The notes beneath the pieces are model-generated. The model made no database searches and was not told the origin of the DNA. It saw only the letters and a program-made list of their open reading frames with translations. From positions 1-10,771 of the forward strand of contig URVK01000035.1 of assembly GCA_900551305.1 (NCBI GenBank): 10,771 nt of DNA. The letters run 5' to 3'. The position numbers and the translations under genes were made by a program. Source of the DNA: an uncultured Collinsella sp. (GTDB lineage: Bacteria > Actinomycetota > Coriobacteriia > Coriobacteriales > Coriobacteriaceae). Of this stretch, positions 1 to 6,884 are shown in pieces; the stretch's first letter is position 1, and every line of letters begins with the position of its first letter.

Positions 1-169
1 CTGCCTCGGCCTGCTCCCAAGCAAGCGCGCAGGCGCGGGTCAGCTTAAGGTCGATGCCGTAGGCTGCCAGGTACTCATCGTGGTGGCTCTTGATCAGACG
101 GGCCACGCCGCCGCCGACGGTTCCCAGACCGATCAGACCGACGTTCACGGTGCGCAGGGGTTCGCTCAT
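1..169 (-). CDS. hom: Homoserine dehydrogenase, N-terminal part (runs off the left edge)
   Basis: Fifty-six codons of the 5' end are present, and the rest lies beyond the left edge. The enzyme reduces aspartate semialdehyde to homoserine with NAD(P)H, the branch point to threonine, methionine and, through threonine, isoleucine. Seen directly: after a short polar start (MSEPLRTVNV) comes GLIGLGTVGGGVARLI at residues 11-26, the beta-strand and glycine-rich loop (GxGTVG) of the Rossmann fold as found at the very start of homoserine dehydrogenases. The ATG at 169 has an AGGAG ribosome binding site at 176-180 (minus strand), about six bases away. The gene diverges from the amino acid transporter cluster. 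The call rests on the dinucleotide-binding segment only, so another GxGTVG oxidoreductase is possible but less likely. The catalytic domain and any ACT domain cannot be seen. Confidence 0.82.
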   Translation of the reverse strand, partial: MSEPLRTVNVGLIGLGTVGGGVARLIKSHHDEYLAAYGIDLKLTRACALAWEQAEA

Positions 170-404
170 AGATAGCTCCTTCGTGCATCTTATGGATGGA
201 TTAACCGCTTAAAGGAACCGAGGGCGCGTGCTCGCCAGGCAACAGGAGTCGCACAAAACGGCATCCCCGAAACGCTGCGGAAACATTGGAAACATGCTCG
301 CTACAAACGAAACTCCGTAACAAACTGTCAACGTTTGCGCCATAAGGTTTGCCCCGTACCGCAAGACGGCCGCACCGCGGCCAGCGAAAAAAAGGGGGGA
401 CACC
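170..404. promoter_or_regulatory. Divergent intergenic region between hom and the first livJ-like gene
   Basis: These 235 bases hold no convincing gene and must carry the start signals for hom (minus) and the transporter cluster (plus). I found no clear -35/-10 pair. A TTGACA hexamer lies on the minus strand (325-330, facing hom) but has no good -10 at the right distance. The 10-mer CGGAAACATT at 278-287 occurs again at 1631-1640, upstream of the second livJ-like gene. A perfect GC hairpin (GGCCGC, loop ACC, GCGGCC) lies at 368-382, directly before the A-rich stretch and GGGGGGA ribosome binding site of the 405 gene. Confidence 0.5.
368..382 (+). other. GC hairpin in the leader of the first livJ-like gene
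   Basis: A perfect 6-bp stem GGCCGC/GCGGCC closes a 3-base loop (ACC). It is followed by an A-rich stretch and the G-run ribosome binding site of the gene at 405. There is no T-run, so it is not a normal terminator. A 5' stabilising or regulatory hairpin is the likelier reading. The second paralogue also has a hairpin just before its ribosome binding site (1799-1819). Confidence 0.4.
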
Positions 405-1571
405 ATGTTCAACATCAACAGCACGCTCAGCCGTAGGAACTTTCTCGCCGGCGCCGCGGCGCTCGGCACCGCCGCCGCACTCGCTGGTTGCTCGTCGGGT
501 GGCTCGGACGGCGGCTCCGCCGATGACGGCAAGACCTTCAAGATCGGTGTCATCGGCCCTCTGACCGGCGCCGCGGCAACCTATGGCGTTTCGGCCGAGA
601 AGGGTGCCAAGCTCGCCGCCAAGGATTTCTCGACCAAGGACCTCAAACTCTCGCTTAAGTCCGAGGATGACGTCGCCGACGGCGAGAAGGCTATCAACGC
701 CTTCAATACCCTGTGCGACTGGGGCATGCAGGCACTCGTCGGCCCCGTTACCACCGGTGCCGCCGTCGCCGTCTCGGGCGAGATCGCCGACGATATGCTC
801 ATGGTCACGCCTTCGGCCTCGTCGCTCGACGTCACCAAGGATAAGACCACGGTCTTTCAGGTTTGCTTCACCGATCCCACCATGGGCGCCAGCGCCGCGA
901 AGTTCTTGGCCGAGAAGTACGCGGATGCCAAGATCGCCCTGTTCTACAACTCCGGCGATACGTATAGCTCGGGCGTTGCCGACGCTTTTGCCGAGCAGGC
1001 CAAGGCGTCCAAGCTCGACATCGTCGATACCGAGACCTTTAAGGACGATTCCTCCACGAGCTTTACCAACCAGCTCACCAAGGCCAAGGAGGCCGGCGCC
1101 ACGCTTATCTTTGCCCCGATCTACTACACGCCTGCGTCTGTTTTGCTCAAAAACGCCAAGGACATGGGCTACGACATGACGCTCATGGGTACCGACGGCA
1201 TGGACGGCCTGCTCTCCGTTGAGGGCTTCGACACCTCTCTTGCCGAGGGCGTGCTGCTCATGACCCCGTTCTCTGCCGACGATGAGAAGAATGCCGACTT
1301 CGTCAAGGCCTATAAGGATGCCTACGACGAGACGCCTAACCAGTTTGCCGCCGATGCTTATGACTGCGTCCACGCAATTGTCGAGGCTATCGATAAGGCG
1401 GGCATCGACATTACGGCCGACGGTGCCGACATTGCCGGCGACCTTGCCCGTGCCATGCGCAAGATCAAAATCGAGGGCCTGACAGGCGAGCTGACGTGGA
1501 ACGACGAGGGCCAGGTCGAAAAGCCCGCTACGGCCTATGTGATTCTGGATGGCAAGTACATCGCCGCCTAA
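405..1571 (+). CDS. livJ: Branched-chain amino acid ABC transporter substrate-binding lipoprotein (first paralogue)
   Basis: This 388-residue extracytoplasmic receptor captures leucine, isoleucine, valine or related amino acids and delivers them to the LivHM permease. Residues 1-29 form a lipoprotein signal: an SRRNFL twin-arginine-like motif (9-14), an Ala/Leu-rich core and the lipobox LAGC with acylated Cys29, followed by a Ser/Gly/Asp-rich linker. The mature part opens with FKIGVIGPLTG, the typical first strand of the type I periplasmic-binding fold, and continues with ALVGPVTTG, TPSASS and ALFYNSGD blocks of the LivJ/HAAT family. Length is normal for the family. The ATG at 405 has an AGGGGGGA ribosome binding site 4-5 bases upstream. 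By eye it is about 70% identical to the product at 1841-3028, so the pair is a tandem duplication. The exact ligand cannot be read from sequence; sensing or uptake of another amide or amino acid is possible. Confidence 0.9.
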   Translation: MFNINSTLSRRNFLAGAAALGTAAALAGCSSGGSDGGSADDGKTFKIGVIGPLTGAAATYGVSAEKGAKLAAKDFSTKDLKLSLKSEDDVADGEKAINAFNTLCDWGMQALVGPVTTGAAVAVSGEIADDMLMVTPSASSLDVTKDKTTVFQVCFTDPTMGASAAKFLAEKYADAKIALFYNSGDTYSSGVADAFAEQAKASKLDIVDTETFKDDSSTSFTNQLTKAKEAGATLIFAPIYYTPASVLLKNAKDMGYDMTLMGTDGMDGLLSVEGFDTSLAEGVLLMTPFSADDEKNADFVKAYKDAYDETPNQFAADAYDCVHAIVEAIDKAGIDITADGADIAGDLARAMRKIKIEGLTGELTWNDEGQVEKPATAYVILDGKYIAA

Positions 1572-1840
1572 GTGCATATAACGACACCGGTGGGGCCGTT
1601 TTATTCAGGACAAGGACGCCTGTAACAGAACGGAAACATTACTTTTACATAATAAAGTGACAATACTGCATAAAATAATAGAAATACGCAGAACTATGGA
1701 TAAATGAACAAATCCAAAGAAAAGTTGAAATAATCGCCACTTTCCTTAACTAAAGCGTCTAGTATTTTGCGAACGCCGAACACGGCGAAGGATGGCCTGT
1801 CGGGTAACCGAAACCCGACGAGATTTGAGAGGAGAGCCGC
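1572..1840 (+). promoter_or_regulatory. AT-rich spacer between the two livJ-like genes, probable second promoter
   Basis: This 269-base gap holds no gene. From about 1620 to 1770 it is strikingly AT-rich against GC-rich flanks, which suggests promoter DNA. Candidate elements are TTGAAA at 1725-1730 with TAACTA about 16 bases on, and TTTACA at about 1644 with CATAAA about 19 bases on. Neither is close to consensus. CGGAAACATT at 1631-1640 matches the 10-mer at 278-287 upstream of the first paralogue. There is no strong terminator after the first gene, only a 3-bp CGG/CCG stem followed by TTTTATT near 1588-1604. Read-through plus an internal promoter is the likely arrangement. Confidence 0.5.
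1799..1819 (+). other. Leader hairpin upstream of the second livJ-like gene
   Basis: A perfect 7-bp stem, GTCGGGT (1799-1805) with ACCCGAC (1813-1819), encloses a 7-base loop. It ends about eight bases before the GAGAGGAGAG ribosome binding site of the gene at 1841. Without a T-run it is not an obvious terminator. It may stabilise the 5' end of the message or tune translation. Confidence 0.45.
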
Positions 1841-3028
1841 ATGTCGAGCCTCACCGGTAAGTCATTGAACCCTGTTATGAATCGCAGGAGCGTTATCGCG
1901 AGCGCAGCAGGTCTGGGGGCGATGTCCATTCTAGCTGGCTGCTCCTCCAACGGCGGCGACAGCGGTTCCGCTTCGAGCGACGCTTCGTTTAAGATCGGCA
2001 CCATCGGCCCGCTGACCGGCGCCAACGCGTCCTACGGCAAGTCCGTTACCCAGGGTGTCGAGCTTGGCTGCAAGGATTTCTCGACCAAGGAGCTGCCGCT
2101 TGCCAGCAAGGCCGAGGACGACCAGGCCGATGGCGAGAAGGCCGTCAACGCCTTCAACACCCTGCTCGACTGGGGCATGCAGGCCCTCGTCGGTCCGACC
2201 ACCACGGGTGCGTCGGTTGCCGTTGCCGCAGAGTGCGGTAACGACCCCAAGACGTTCATGATCACCCCGTCCGCGTCCTCCGAGGACGTCACCGACGGCA
2301 AGGATTGCGTCTTCCAGGTTTGCTTCACCGACCCCAACCAGGGTGTCAACGCTGCCAAGTTCCTGGCGCAGAAGTATGCGGACGAGAAGTTCGTGCTGTT
2401 CTATAACTCCGGCGACGCCTATTCTTCGGGCATCGCAGATTCCTTTAAGGCCCAGGCCGCTGAGTCCAAGCTCGAGATTGTCGACGAGGAGACCTTTAAG
2501 GACGACTCCGCCACGAGCTTTACCAACCAGCTGACCAAGGCCAAGCAAGCCGGCGCCACCATGATCTTTGCGCCGATCTACTACACGCCGGCGTCCGTCC
2601 TGCTCAAGAACGCCAAGGACATGGGCTACGACGTCAAGATGATGGGCTGCGACGGCATGGACGGCATCCTGGGCGTTGAGGGCTTCGACACCTCTCTTGC
2701 CGAGGGTCTGCTGCTCATGACCCCGTTCTCCGCCGACGACGAGAAGAACGCCGACTTCGTCAACGCTTACAAGGATAAGTACGGCGATACCCCCGACCAG
2801 TTTGCCGCCGACGCCTACGACGGCGTGCACGCGGTGGCCGAGGCCCTCAAGGAGGCCGGTCTTGGTGTCGACGCCGACCCGACCGAGGCCGCCGAGAAGC
2901 TGTCCAAGGCTATGCTCAAGATTACCGTTGACGGTCTGACCGGCAAGCTCACCTGGAACGATAAGGGCCAGGTCCAGAAGGAGCCCACGGCGTACGTCAT
3001 CACCGACGGCAAGTACGTACAGGCCTAA
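1841..3028 (+). CDS. livJ: Branched-chain amino acid ABC transporter substrate-binding lipoprotein (second paralogue)
   Basis: This 395-residue paralogue of the preceding gene has the same role: a lipid-anchored receptor presenting hydrophobic amino acids to LivHM. The signal peptide has an NRRSVI twin-arginine-like motif (14-19), weaker than in the first copy, and the lipobox LAGC with Cys34, then a Ser/Gly/Asp linker. The mature domain starts FKIGTIGPLTG and carries ALVGPTTTG, TPSASS, VLFYNSGD and APIYYTPAS blocks in the same order as the first copy. The ATG at 1841 was chosen for its strong GAGAGGAGAG ribosome binding site; an internal ATG (codon 13, MNRRS) has none. Differences cluster in the N-terminal lobe and around residues 320-350 near the C-terminus, so the two receptors may have different ligand preference, but that is inference. 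It lies directly upstream of livH, separated by two RNA hairpins. Confidence 0.9.
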   Translation: MSSLTGKSLNPVMNRRSVIASAAGLGAMSILAGCSSNGGDSGSASSDASFKIGTIGPLTGANASYGKSVTQGVELGCKDFSTKELPLASKAEDDQADGEKAVNAFNTLLDWGMQALVGPTTTGASVAVAAECGNDPKTFMITPSASSEDVTDGKDCVFQVCFTDPNQGVNAAKFLAQKYADEKFVLFYNSGDAYSSGIADSFKAQAAESKLEIVDEETFKDDSATSFTNQLTKAKQAGATMIFAPIYYTPASVLLKNAKDMGYDVKMMGCDGMDGILGVEGFDTSLAEGLLLMTPFSADDEKNADFVNAYKDKYGDTPDQFAADAYDGVHAVAEALKEAGLGVDADPTEAAEKLSKAMLKITVDGLTGKLTWNDKGQVQKEPTAYVITDGKYVQA

Positions 3029-3058
3029 CTGGCCGCCTTACATAGAGCGGTTTTGATC

Positions 3059-3096
3059 CCAAGCAGGGGAGGTTTTGGCCTTCCCTGCTTGCTTGG
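3059..3096 (+). terminator. Strong hairpin between the second livJ-like gene and livH (attenuator or mRNA stabiliser)
   Basis: AAGCAGGGGAGG (3061-3072) pairs with CCTTCCCTGCTT (3079-3090), a 12-bp stem with one G-U pair and a 6-base loop TTTTGG. Flanking CCAAGC (3059-3064) and GCTTGG (3091-3096) offer an alternative outer pairing. No U-run follows, so full termination is unlikely. A partial terminator or a 3' end protecting the binding-protein message is more plausible, as known for binding-protein transporter operons, where the receptor is needed in excess. Confidence 0.6.
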
Positions 3097-3101
3097 TATC
3101 T

Positions 3102-3124
3102 AGGGACGATGTAACGTCCCTGTT
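3102..3124 (+). terminator. Second hairpin upstream of livH, weak terminator-like
   Basis: AGGGACG (3102-3108) and CGTCCCT (3115-3121) form a perfect 7-bp stem with the loop ATGTAA, followed by GTTT. It lies 11 bases after the 3059-3096 hairpin and 46 bases before the livH start. The short T-stretch makes it a weak intrinsic terminator at best. Together the two hairpins could set the ratio of receptor to permease transcripts. Confidence 0.45.
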
Positions 3125-3167
3125 TCATACATCAACTGGAAACCTATTCGAAAGGGGGATGTGGAAC

Positions 3168-4049
3168 ATGACGGTCTTTATCCAATACCTGGTCAACGGC
3201 CTGTCCATGGGCAGCGTCTACGCCATCATCGCGTTGGGCTACACCATGGTCTACGGTATCGCCAAGATGCTGAACTTCGCTCACGGCGACGTCATCATGG
3301 TCGGTGCCTATGTCTCGTTCTGCGCCACGTCGTATCTCGGCCTCCCGGGCTGGGCATCTGTAGTTCTCTCTTGTGTGGCCTGCACGGTTCTCGGTGTTCT
3401 CATTGAGGGTCTGGCCTATAAGCCGCTGCGTCAGGCGGGTCCGCTGGCCGTTCTAATCACGGCTATCGGCGTGTCTTACTTCCTGCAGAACGCCGCGCAG
3501 CTTCTGTGGGGCGCCACGCCCAAGAACTTCACTTCGCTCGTCACCTTCCAGGTGCCGGAGTTCTTGGCCAAGTTCAACGTAAGCGCCGTCTCACTCGTCA
3601 CCATCGTCGCCTGCCTGGTTATCATGGCCGGCCTGATGTTCTTTACAGGTAAGACCAAGATGGGCAAAGCCATGCGCGCCGTGTCCGAGGACAAGGCCGC
3701 CGCTCAGCTCATGGGCATCAACGTCAACCGTACCATCTCGATGACGTTCGCCATCGGCTCTGCCCTTGCCGCCATCGCCGGCGTGCTGTTGTGCTCCTAC
3801 TCGCCGGTGCTGCAGCCCACGACGGGCGCCATGCCTGGCATCAAAGCCTTCGACGCCGCCGTCTTCGGTGGCATCGGCTCCATCCCCGGCGCCTTTGTCG
3901 GTGGCATTCTTATCGGCATCATCGAGGCGATGGCACAGGCTTACATTTCCACGAGCCTTGCCAACTCCATCGTCTTTGGTGTTCTGATCATCGTCCTGCT
4001 CGTCAAGCCTGCCGGCCTCTTGGGCAAGTACGTCCCCGAGAAGGTGTAG
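3168..4049 (+). CDS. livH: Branched-chain amino acid ABC transporter permease LivH
   Basis: This 293-residue inner-membrane permease is one half of the LivHM channel through which the receptor-bound amino acid enters. The start MTVFIQYLVNGLSMGSVYAI matches the LivH family opening, and the next block, ALGYTMVYGIAKMLNFAHGD, is its diagnostic motif. Several hydrophobic membrane segments follow. The EDKAAAQLMGINV stretch (residues ~173-185) is the cytoplasmic coupling loop that contacts the ATPases, and AFDAAVFGGIGSIPGAFVGG is the conserved C-terminal motif. An in-frame ATG at 3075 would add 31 residues, but these lie across the two intergenic hairpins and look non-coding (ACLVSRDDV). ATG 3168 fits the family start and has AAAGGGGG nine bases upstream; ATG 3159 sits too close to that G-run. 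The TAG stop is followed directly by livM. Confidence 0.93.
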   Translation: MTVFIQYLVNGLSMGSVYAIIALGYTMVYGIAKMLNFAHGDVIMVGAYVSFCATSYLGLPGWASVVLSCVACTVLGVLIEGLAYKPLRQAGPLAVLITAIGVSYFLQNAAQLLWGATPKNFTSLVTFQVPEFLAKFNVSAVSLVTIVACLVIMAGLMFFTGKTKMGKAMRAVSEDKAAAQLMGINVNRTISMTFAIGSALAAIAGVLLCSYSPVLQPTTGAMPGIKAFDAAVFGGIGSIPGAFVGGILIGIIEAMAQAYISTSLANSIVFGVLIIVLLVKPAGLLGKYVPEKV

Positions 4050-4058
4050 GTGAGCGTT

Positions 4059-5138
4059 ATGAAGTTTCTTAAAGACAAGCAGACGCGTCACGACTTTGTT
4101 ACGTACGCCATGTGCCTTGTGGCGTTCGCCATCGTGTTCTTTATGCAGTCTAACCACATGATTCCGCGCATGATCGCCGGTCAGCTGGTTCCCATCACGG
4201 CCTATATCGTCATGGCCATCTCCCTCAACCTCGTCGTCGGCATCGCGGGCGACCTGTCGCTGGGCCATGCGGGCTTTATGAGCGTCGGTGCCTATACGGG
4301 CATCGTCACCGCGGTCGCCCTTGAGAGCGCCGTTCCCTCCGATCCGGTGCGCCTTATCATCAGCATCGTGGTCGGCGCCTTCGCTGCTGCCATCCTGGGC
4401 TTCTTGATCGGTATCCCGGTCCTTCGCCTGAGCGGCGATTACCTGGCTATCGTGACGCTGGCCTTTGGCGAGATCATCAAAGAGATCGTCACTTGCCTCA
4501 TTGTGGGCGTCGATTCCCGCGGCCTGCATGTGATCTTTAACATCACGGGCAACTCTACGATCGACGACCTGCATCTGCTCGAGGACGGCACCGCCATCAT
4601 CAAGGGCGCGCAGGGCGCCTCGGGTGTGTCGACGTACTCGACCTTCCTCGCCGGTGCCATCCTGGTCATGGTTGCGCTCGTGATTGTACTCAACCTGGTT
4701 CGCAGCCGTACCGGTCGTGCCATCATGGCCGTGCGCGACAACAAGATCGCTGCCGAGTCCGTGGGCATCTCCGTCACCCAGTACCGCATGATCGCCTTCG
4801 TGGTTTCCGCTGCCCTCGCCGGTGCTGCCGGAGCTCTCTTCGGCGGTAACTTCTCGCAGCTTTCCGCCACCAAGTTCGACTTCAACACGTCCATCCTCAT
4901 CCTGGTGTTCGTGGTCCTGGGCGGTCTGGGCAATATGCGCGGCTCCGTCATCGCGGCGGCATTGCTCACGGTGCTTCCCGAGCTGCTCCGTCAGTTCTCG
5001 GACTACCGCATGCTCATCTACGCCATCGTGCTGATCCTGGTCATGATCTTTACCAACAACCCGCAGCTCAAGGCGTTCTTCGGTCGCGTCAAGGACCGCT
5101 TTGCTTCCAAGAAGGAGGTGGCAGCCGATGCCCAGTAA
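4059..5138 (+). CDS. livM: Branched-chain amino acid ABC transporter permease LivM
   Basis: This is the second permease half of the Liv transporter, 359 residues with about eight to ten hydrophobic segments. Family marks are NLVVGIAGDLSLGHAGFMSVGAYTG (shown here in part: GDLSLGHAGFMSVGAY) in the N-terminal third, RLSGDYLAIVTLAFGEI after it, the cytoplasmic coupling loop AVRDNKIAAESVGISV, and LVFVVLGGLGNMRGS near the end. The C-terminal tail is charged. A GTG at 4050, immediately after the livH stop, is an alternative start (three codons longer). I prefer ATG 4059 because AGGTGA (4048-4053) lies five bases upstream, while the AAGGTG before the GTG is only three bases away. The 3' end overlaps livG by 11 bases, which indicates translational coupling. 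Confidence 0.9.
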   Translation: MKFLKDKQTRHDFVTYAMCLVAFAIVFFMQSNHMIPRMIAGQLVPITAYIVMAISLNLVVGIAGDLSLGHAGFMSVGAYTGIVTAVALESAVPSDPVRLIISIVVGAFAAAILGFLIGIPVLRLSGDYLAIVTLAFGEIIKEIVTCLIVGVDSRGLHVIFNITGNSTIDDLHLLEDGTAIIKGAQGASGVSTYSTFLAGAILVMVALVIVLNLVRSRTGRAIMAVRDNKIAAESVGISVTQYRMIAFVVSAALAGAAGALFGGNFSQLSATKFDFNTSILILVFVVLGGLGNMRGSVIAAALLTVLPELLRQFSDYRMLIYAIVLILVMIFTNNPQLKAFFGRVKDRFASKKEVAADAQ

Positions 5139-5988
5139 ATTTGAGTTCAAGAAGGGCAAGATGGTCCCGTATCCTTCTGGCGCCATCGTTCCCGACCGCG
5201 ACCTGGGCCAGCGCCCGGCGCTCGAGTGCATCCACTTGGGCATTGAGTTTGGCGGCCTTAAGGCAGTAGACGACTTTAGCCTGACCATCGGCAAGACTGA
5301 GATCGCCGGTCTGATCGGTCCCAACGGCGCCGGCAAGACTACGGTCTTCAACCTGCTCACCAAGGTTTACCAGCCCACGCACGGCACCATCCTGCTCGAC
5401 GGCGAGGACACCTCGGGCAAGTCGGTCTACCAGGTCAACCGCATGGGTATTGCCCGTACATTCCAGAACATTCGCCTGTTCAACACCATGACGGTGGAGG
5501 ATAACGTTAAGGTCGGCCTGCACAACCAGGAGCGTTACTCCGGCTTTGAGGGCGTGCTGCGCCTGCCGACGTATTGGAAGCACGAGAAGGCCGCGCACGA
5601 GCGCGCCATGGAGCTGCTGTCCATCTTTGATATGGAGCATCTGGCAAACGAGCAGGCCGGATCGCTGCCTTACGGCGCTCAGCGTCGTCTGGAGATCGTC
5701 CGTGCGCTTGCCACCAACCCCAAGCTGCTGCTGCTCGACGAGCCTGCCGCCGGCATGAACCCGTCCGAGACCGCGGAACTCATGGAGAACATCGTTAAGA
5801 TTCGCGACACTTTCGGCATTGCCATCATGCTTATCGAGCATGATATGTCGCTCGTTATGAACATCTGCGAGGGCATCTGCGTGCTCAACTTTGGTAAGGT
5901 CATCGCCAAGGGCACGGCAGAGGAAATCCAGAACAACGATGCCGTTATCGAGGCGTATCTGGGCAAGCAGGATAAGGGGGAGAACTAA
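5128..5988 (+). CDS. livG: Branched-chain amino acid ABC transporter ATP-binding protein LivG
   Basis: This 286-residue cytoplasmic ATPase pairs with LivF to drive the transporter. Visible motifs: Walker A GPNGAGKT (64-71), Q-loop Gln113 in ARTFQNIRLF, ABC signature LPYGAQRRLEI (180-190), a form typical of LivG, Walker B LLLLDEP (200-206) with catalytic Glu205, and H-loop His238 in LIEHDMS. About 30 residues (MPSKFEFKKGKMVPYPSG and following) precede the first beta-strand, a longer N-terminal lead than in E. coli LivG. The track could be opened further upstream with a TTG at 5101, but ATG 5128 has a near-perfect AAGGAGGTG (5112-5120) seven bases away. That site lies inside the end of livM. 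The TAA stop abuts the livF ATG. Confidence 0.94.
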   Translation: MPSKFEFKKGKMVPYPSGAIVPDRDLGQRPALECIHLGIEFGGLKAVDDFSLTIGKTEIAGLIGPNGAGKTTVFNLLTKVYQPTHGTILLDGEDTSGKSVYQVNRMGIARTFQNIRLFNTMTVEDNVKVGLHNQERYSGFEGVLRLPTYWKHEKAAHERAMELLSIFDMEHLANEQAGSLPYGAQRRLEIVRALATNPKLLLLDEPAAGMNPSETAELMENIVKIRDTFGIAIMLIEHDMSLVMNICEGICVLNFGKVIAKGTAEEIQNNDAVIEAYLGKQDKGEN

Positions 5989-6702
5989 ATGGCAGAGCCG
6001 ATGCTTTCCGTCTACAACATCAACGTCTGGTACGGCGCTATCCACGCCATCAAGGACATCTCCTTTAACGTCAACGAGGGCGAGATCGTGGCTCTGATCG
6101 GTGCGAACGGTGCCGGTAAGTCCACGACGCTCAAGACCGTCTCGGGCCTGCTGCGTTCCAAGACCGGTTCTATCAAGTTTATGGGCGAGGACATTACCCA
6201 TACGCCTGCCGATAAGCTGGTGGGAAAGGGCCTGGCACAGGTCCCCGAGGGCCGTCGCGCCTTTTTGCAGATGACGGTCGAGGAGAACCTGGAGATGGGC
6301 GCCTATACACAGCCCAAGTCCACGGTTGCTCCGGGCCTGGAGCGCGTCTACGAGCAGTTCCCGCGCCTTAAGGAGCGCCGTCGACAGATCGCCGGCACCC
6401 TTTCAGGTGGCGAGCAACAGATGCTCGTTATGGGGCGCGCCCTTATGAGTAACCCCAAGCTGCTCATGCTCGACGAGCCTTCCATGGGCCTGGCGCCGAT
6501 TCTGATTGAGCAGATCTTCCAGATTGTCGAGGACCTGCACAAGGCCGGCACCACGGTGCTTCTGGTCGAGCAGAACGCACAGATGGCGCTCTCGATCGCC
6601 ACGCGCGGCTACGTGCTCGAGACCGGCAAGATCACCATGACCGGCACGGGCCAAGAGCTCCTGCACGACGATAACGTGCGTAAAGCCTACCTGGGCGGTT
6701 AG
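5989..6702 (+). CDS. livF: Branched-chain amino acid ABC transporter ATP-binding protein LivF
   Basis: This 237-residue partner ATPase of LivG is normal in length for LivF. Motifs: Walker A GANGAGKS (38-45), Q-loop region QVPEGRRAF (84-92), signature LSGGEQQ (138-144), and Walker B LLMLDEP (158-164). At the H-loop position there is VEQN (193-196), so glutamine replaces the switch histidine, which is usual for LivF and not a defect. The ATG follows the livG stop with no gap, and the AAGGGGGAG ribosome binding site lies within livG. It is the last gene of the transporter cluster, followed by the strong terminator at 6775-6816. Confidence 0.94.
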   Translation: MAEPMLSVYNINVWYGAIHAIKDISFNVNEGEIVALIGANGAGKSTTLKTVSGLLRSKTGSIKFMGEDITHTPADKLVGKGLAQVPEGRRAFLQMTVEENLEMGAYTQPKSTVAPGLERVYEQFPRLKERRRQIAGTLSGGEQQMLVMGRALMSNPKLLMLDEPSMGLAPILIEQIFQIVEDLHKAGTTVLLVEQNAQMALSIATRGYVLETGKITMTGTGQELLHDDNVRKAYLGG

Positions 6703-6704
6703 GC

Positions 6705-6733
6705 GGTTCCGCCGTTCTGCCGAACGGCGGACC
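6705..6733 (+). other. GC-rich hairpin just after livF
   Basis: CCGCCGTTC (6709-6717), loop TGCC, and GAACGGCGG (6722-6730) form a perfect 9-bp stem, extendable by three pairs (GGT/ACC) past one unpaired T. It begins about six bases after the livF stop and lacks a T-run. It is probably a 3' message-protecting hairpin or first part of the termination region. Confidence 0.5.
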
Positions 6734-6745
6734 AGTCGACACTGC

Positions 6746-6845
6746 GCGGGCACCAGAGCGACAACTTGTCATTCAAAGAGGACGGCATGACCAGAAGGTC
6801 TATGCCGTCCTCTTTTCATGCCAATTTGTTCGCTCTGGTGCCCGC
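6746..6845. repeat. Long inverted repeat enclosing the livF terminator
   Basis: The arm at 6746-6760 (GCGGGCACCAGAGCG) is the perfect reverse complement of 6831-6845, and pairing continues four more bases (ACAA/TTGT) past one extra T. The terminator hairpin at 6775-6815 sits exactly in the centre, with ten unpaired bases on each side. As RNA the whole 100-base stretch could fold into a single long rod. No gene is encoded here. Confidence 0.7.
6775..6816 (+). terminator. Strong rho-independent terminator after livF
   Basis: AAAGAGGACGGCAT (6775-6788) pairs perfectly with ATGCCGTCCTCTTT (6802-6815), 14 bp. Inside, GACC/GGTC adds four pairs around the tetraloop AGAA. The stem runs into TTTT at 6813-6816. 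Because the 5' arm begins with AAA it could also act on the minus strand. It closes the livHMGF transcript. Confidence 0.9.
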
Positions 6846-6884
6846 TCGCTGTCCGTCCTCTGCCTGCGGCGTTACTTTGGTTCT

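Noticed and set aside
201..1577. 458-codon open frame on the minus strand opposite the first livJ-like gene
   Set aside because: It mirrors the codon pattern of a clear lipoprotein gene; the predicted protein is low-complexity, Gly/Val/Arg-rich and without a recognisable domain or ribosome binding site.
1588..1604. Possible terminator after the first livJ-like gene (CGG/CCG stem then TTTTATT)
   Set aside because: The stem is only three base pairs; too weak to call.
3029..3057. CCGC/GCGG stem followed by TTTT just after the second livJ-like gene
   Set aside because: Four firm pairs with a ten-base loop; weak next to the two better hairpins downstream.
3591..5363. 590-codon open frame on the minus strand opposite livH, livM and livG
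   Set aside because: The product is Asp/His/Gly/Arg-rich with no domain, and it spans three well-supported genes on the other strand; it is a by-product of GC-rich third positions.
5089..6201. 370-codon open frame on the minus strand opposite livG and livF
   Set aside because: It lies opposite two ATPase genes with all motifs intact; no family resemblance and no start signals.
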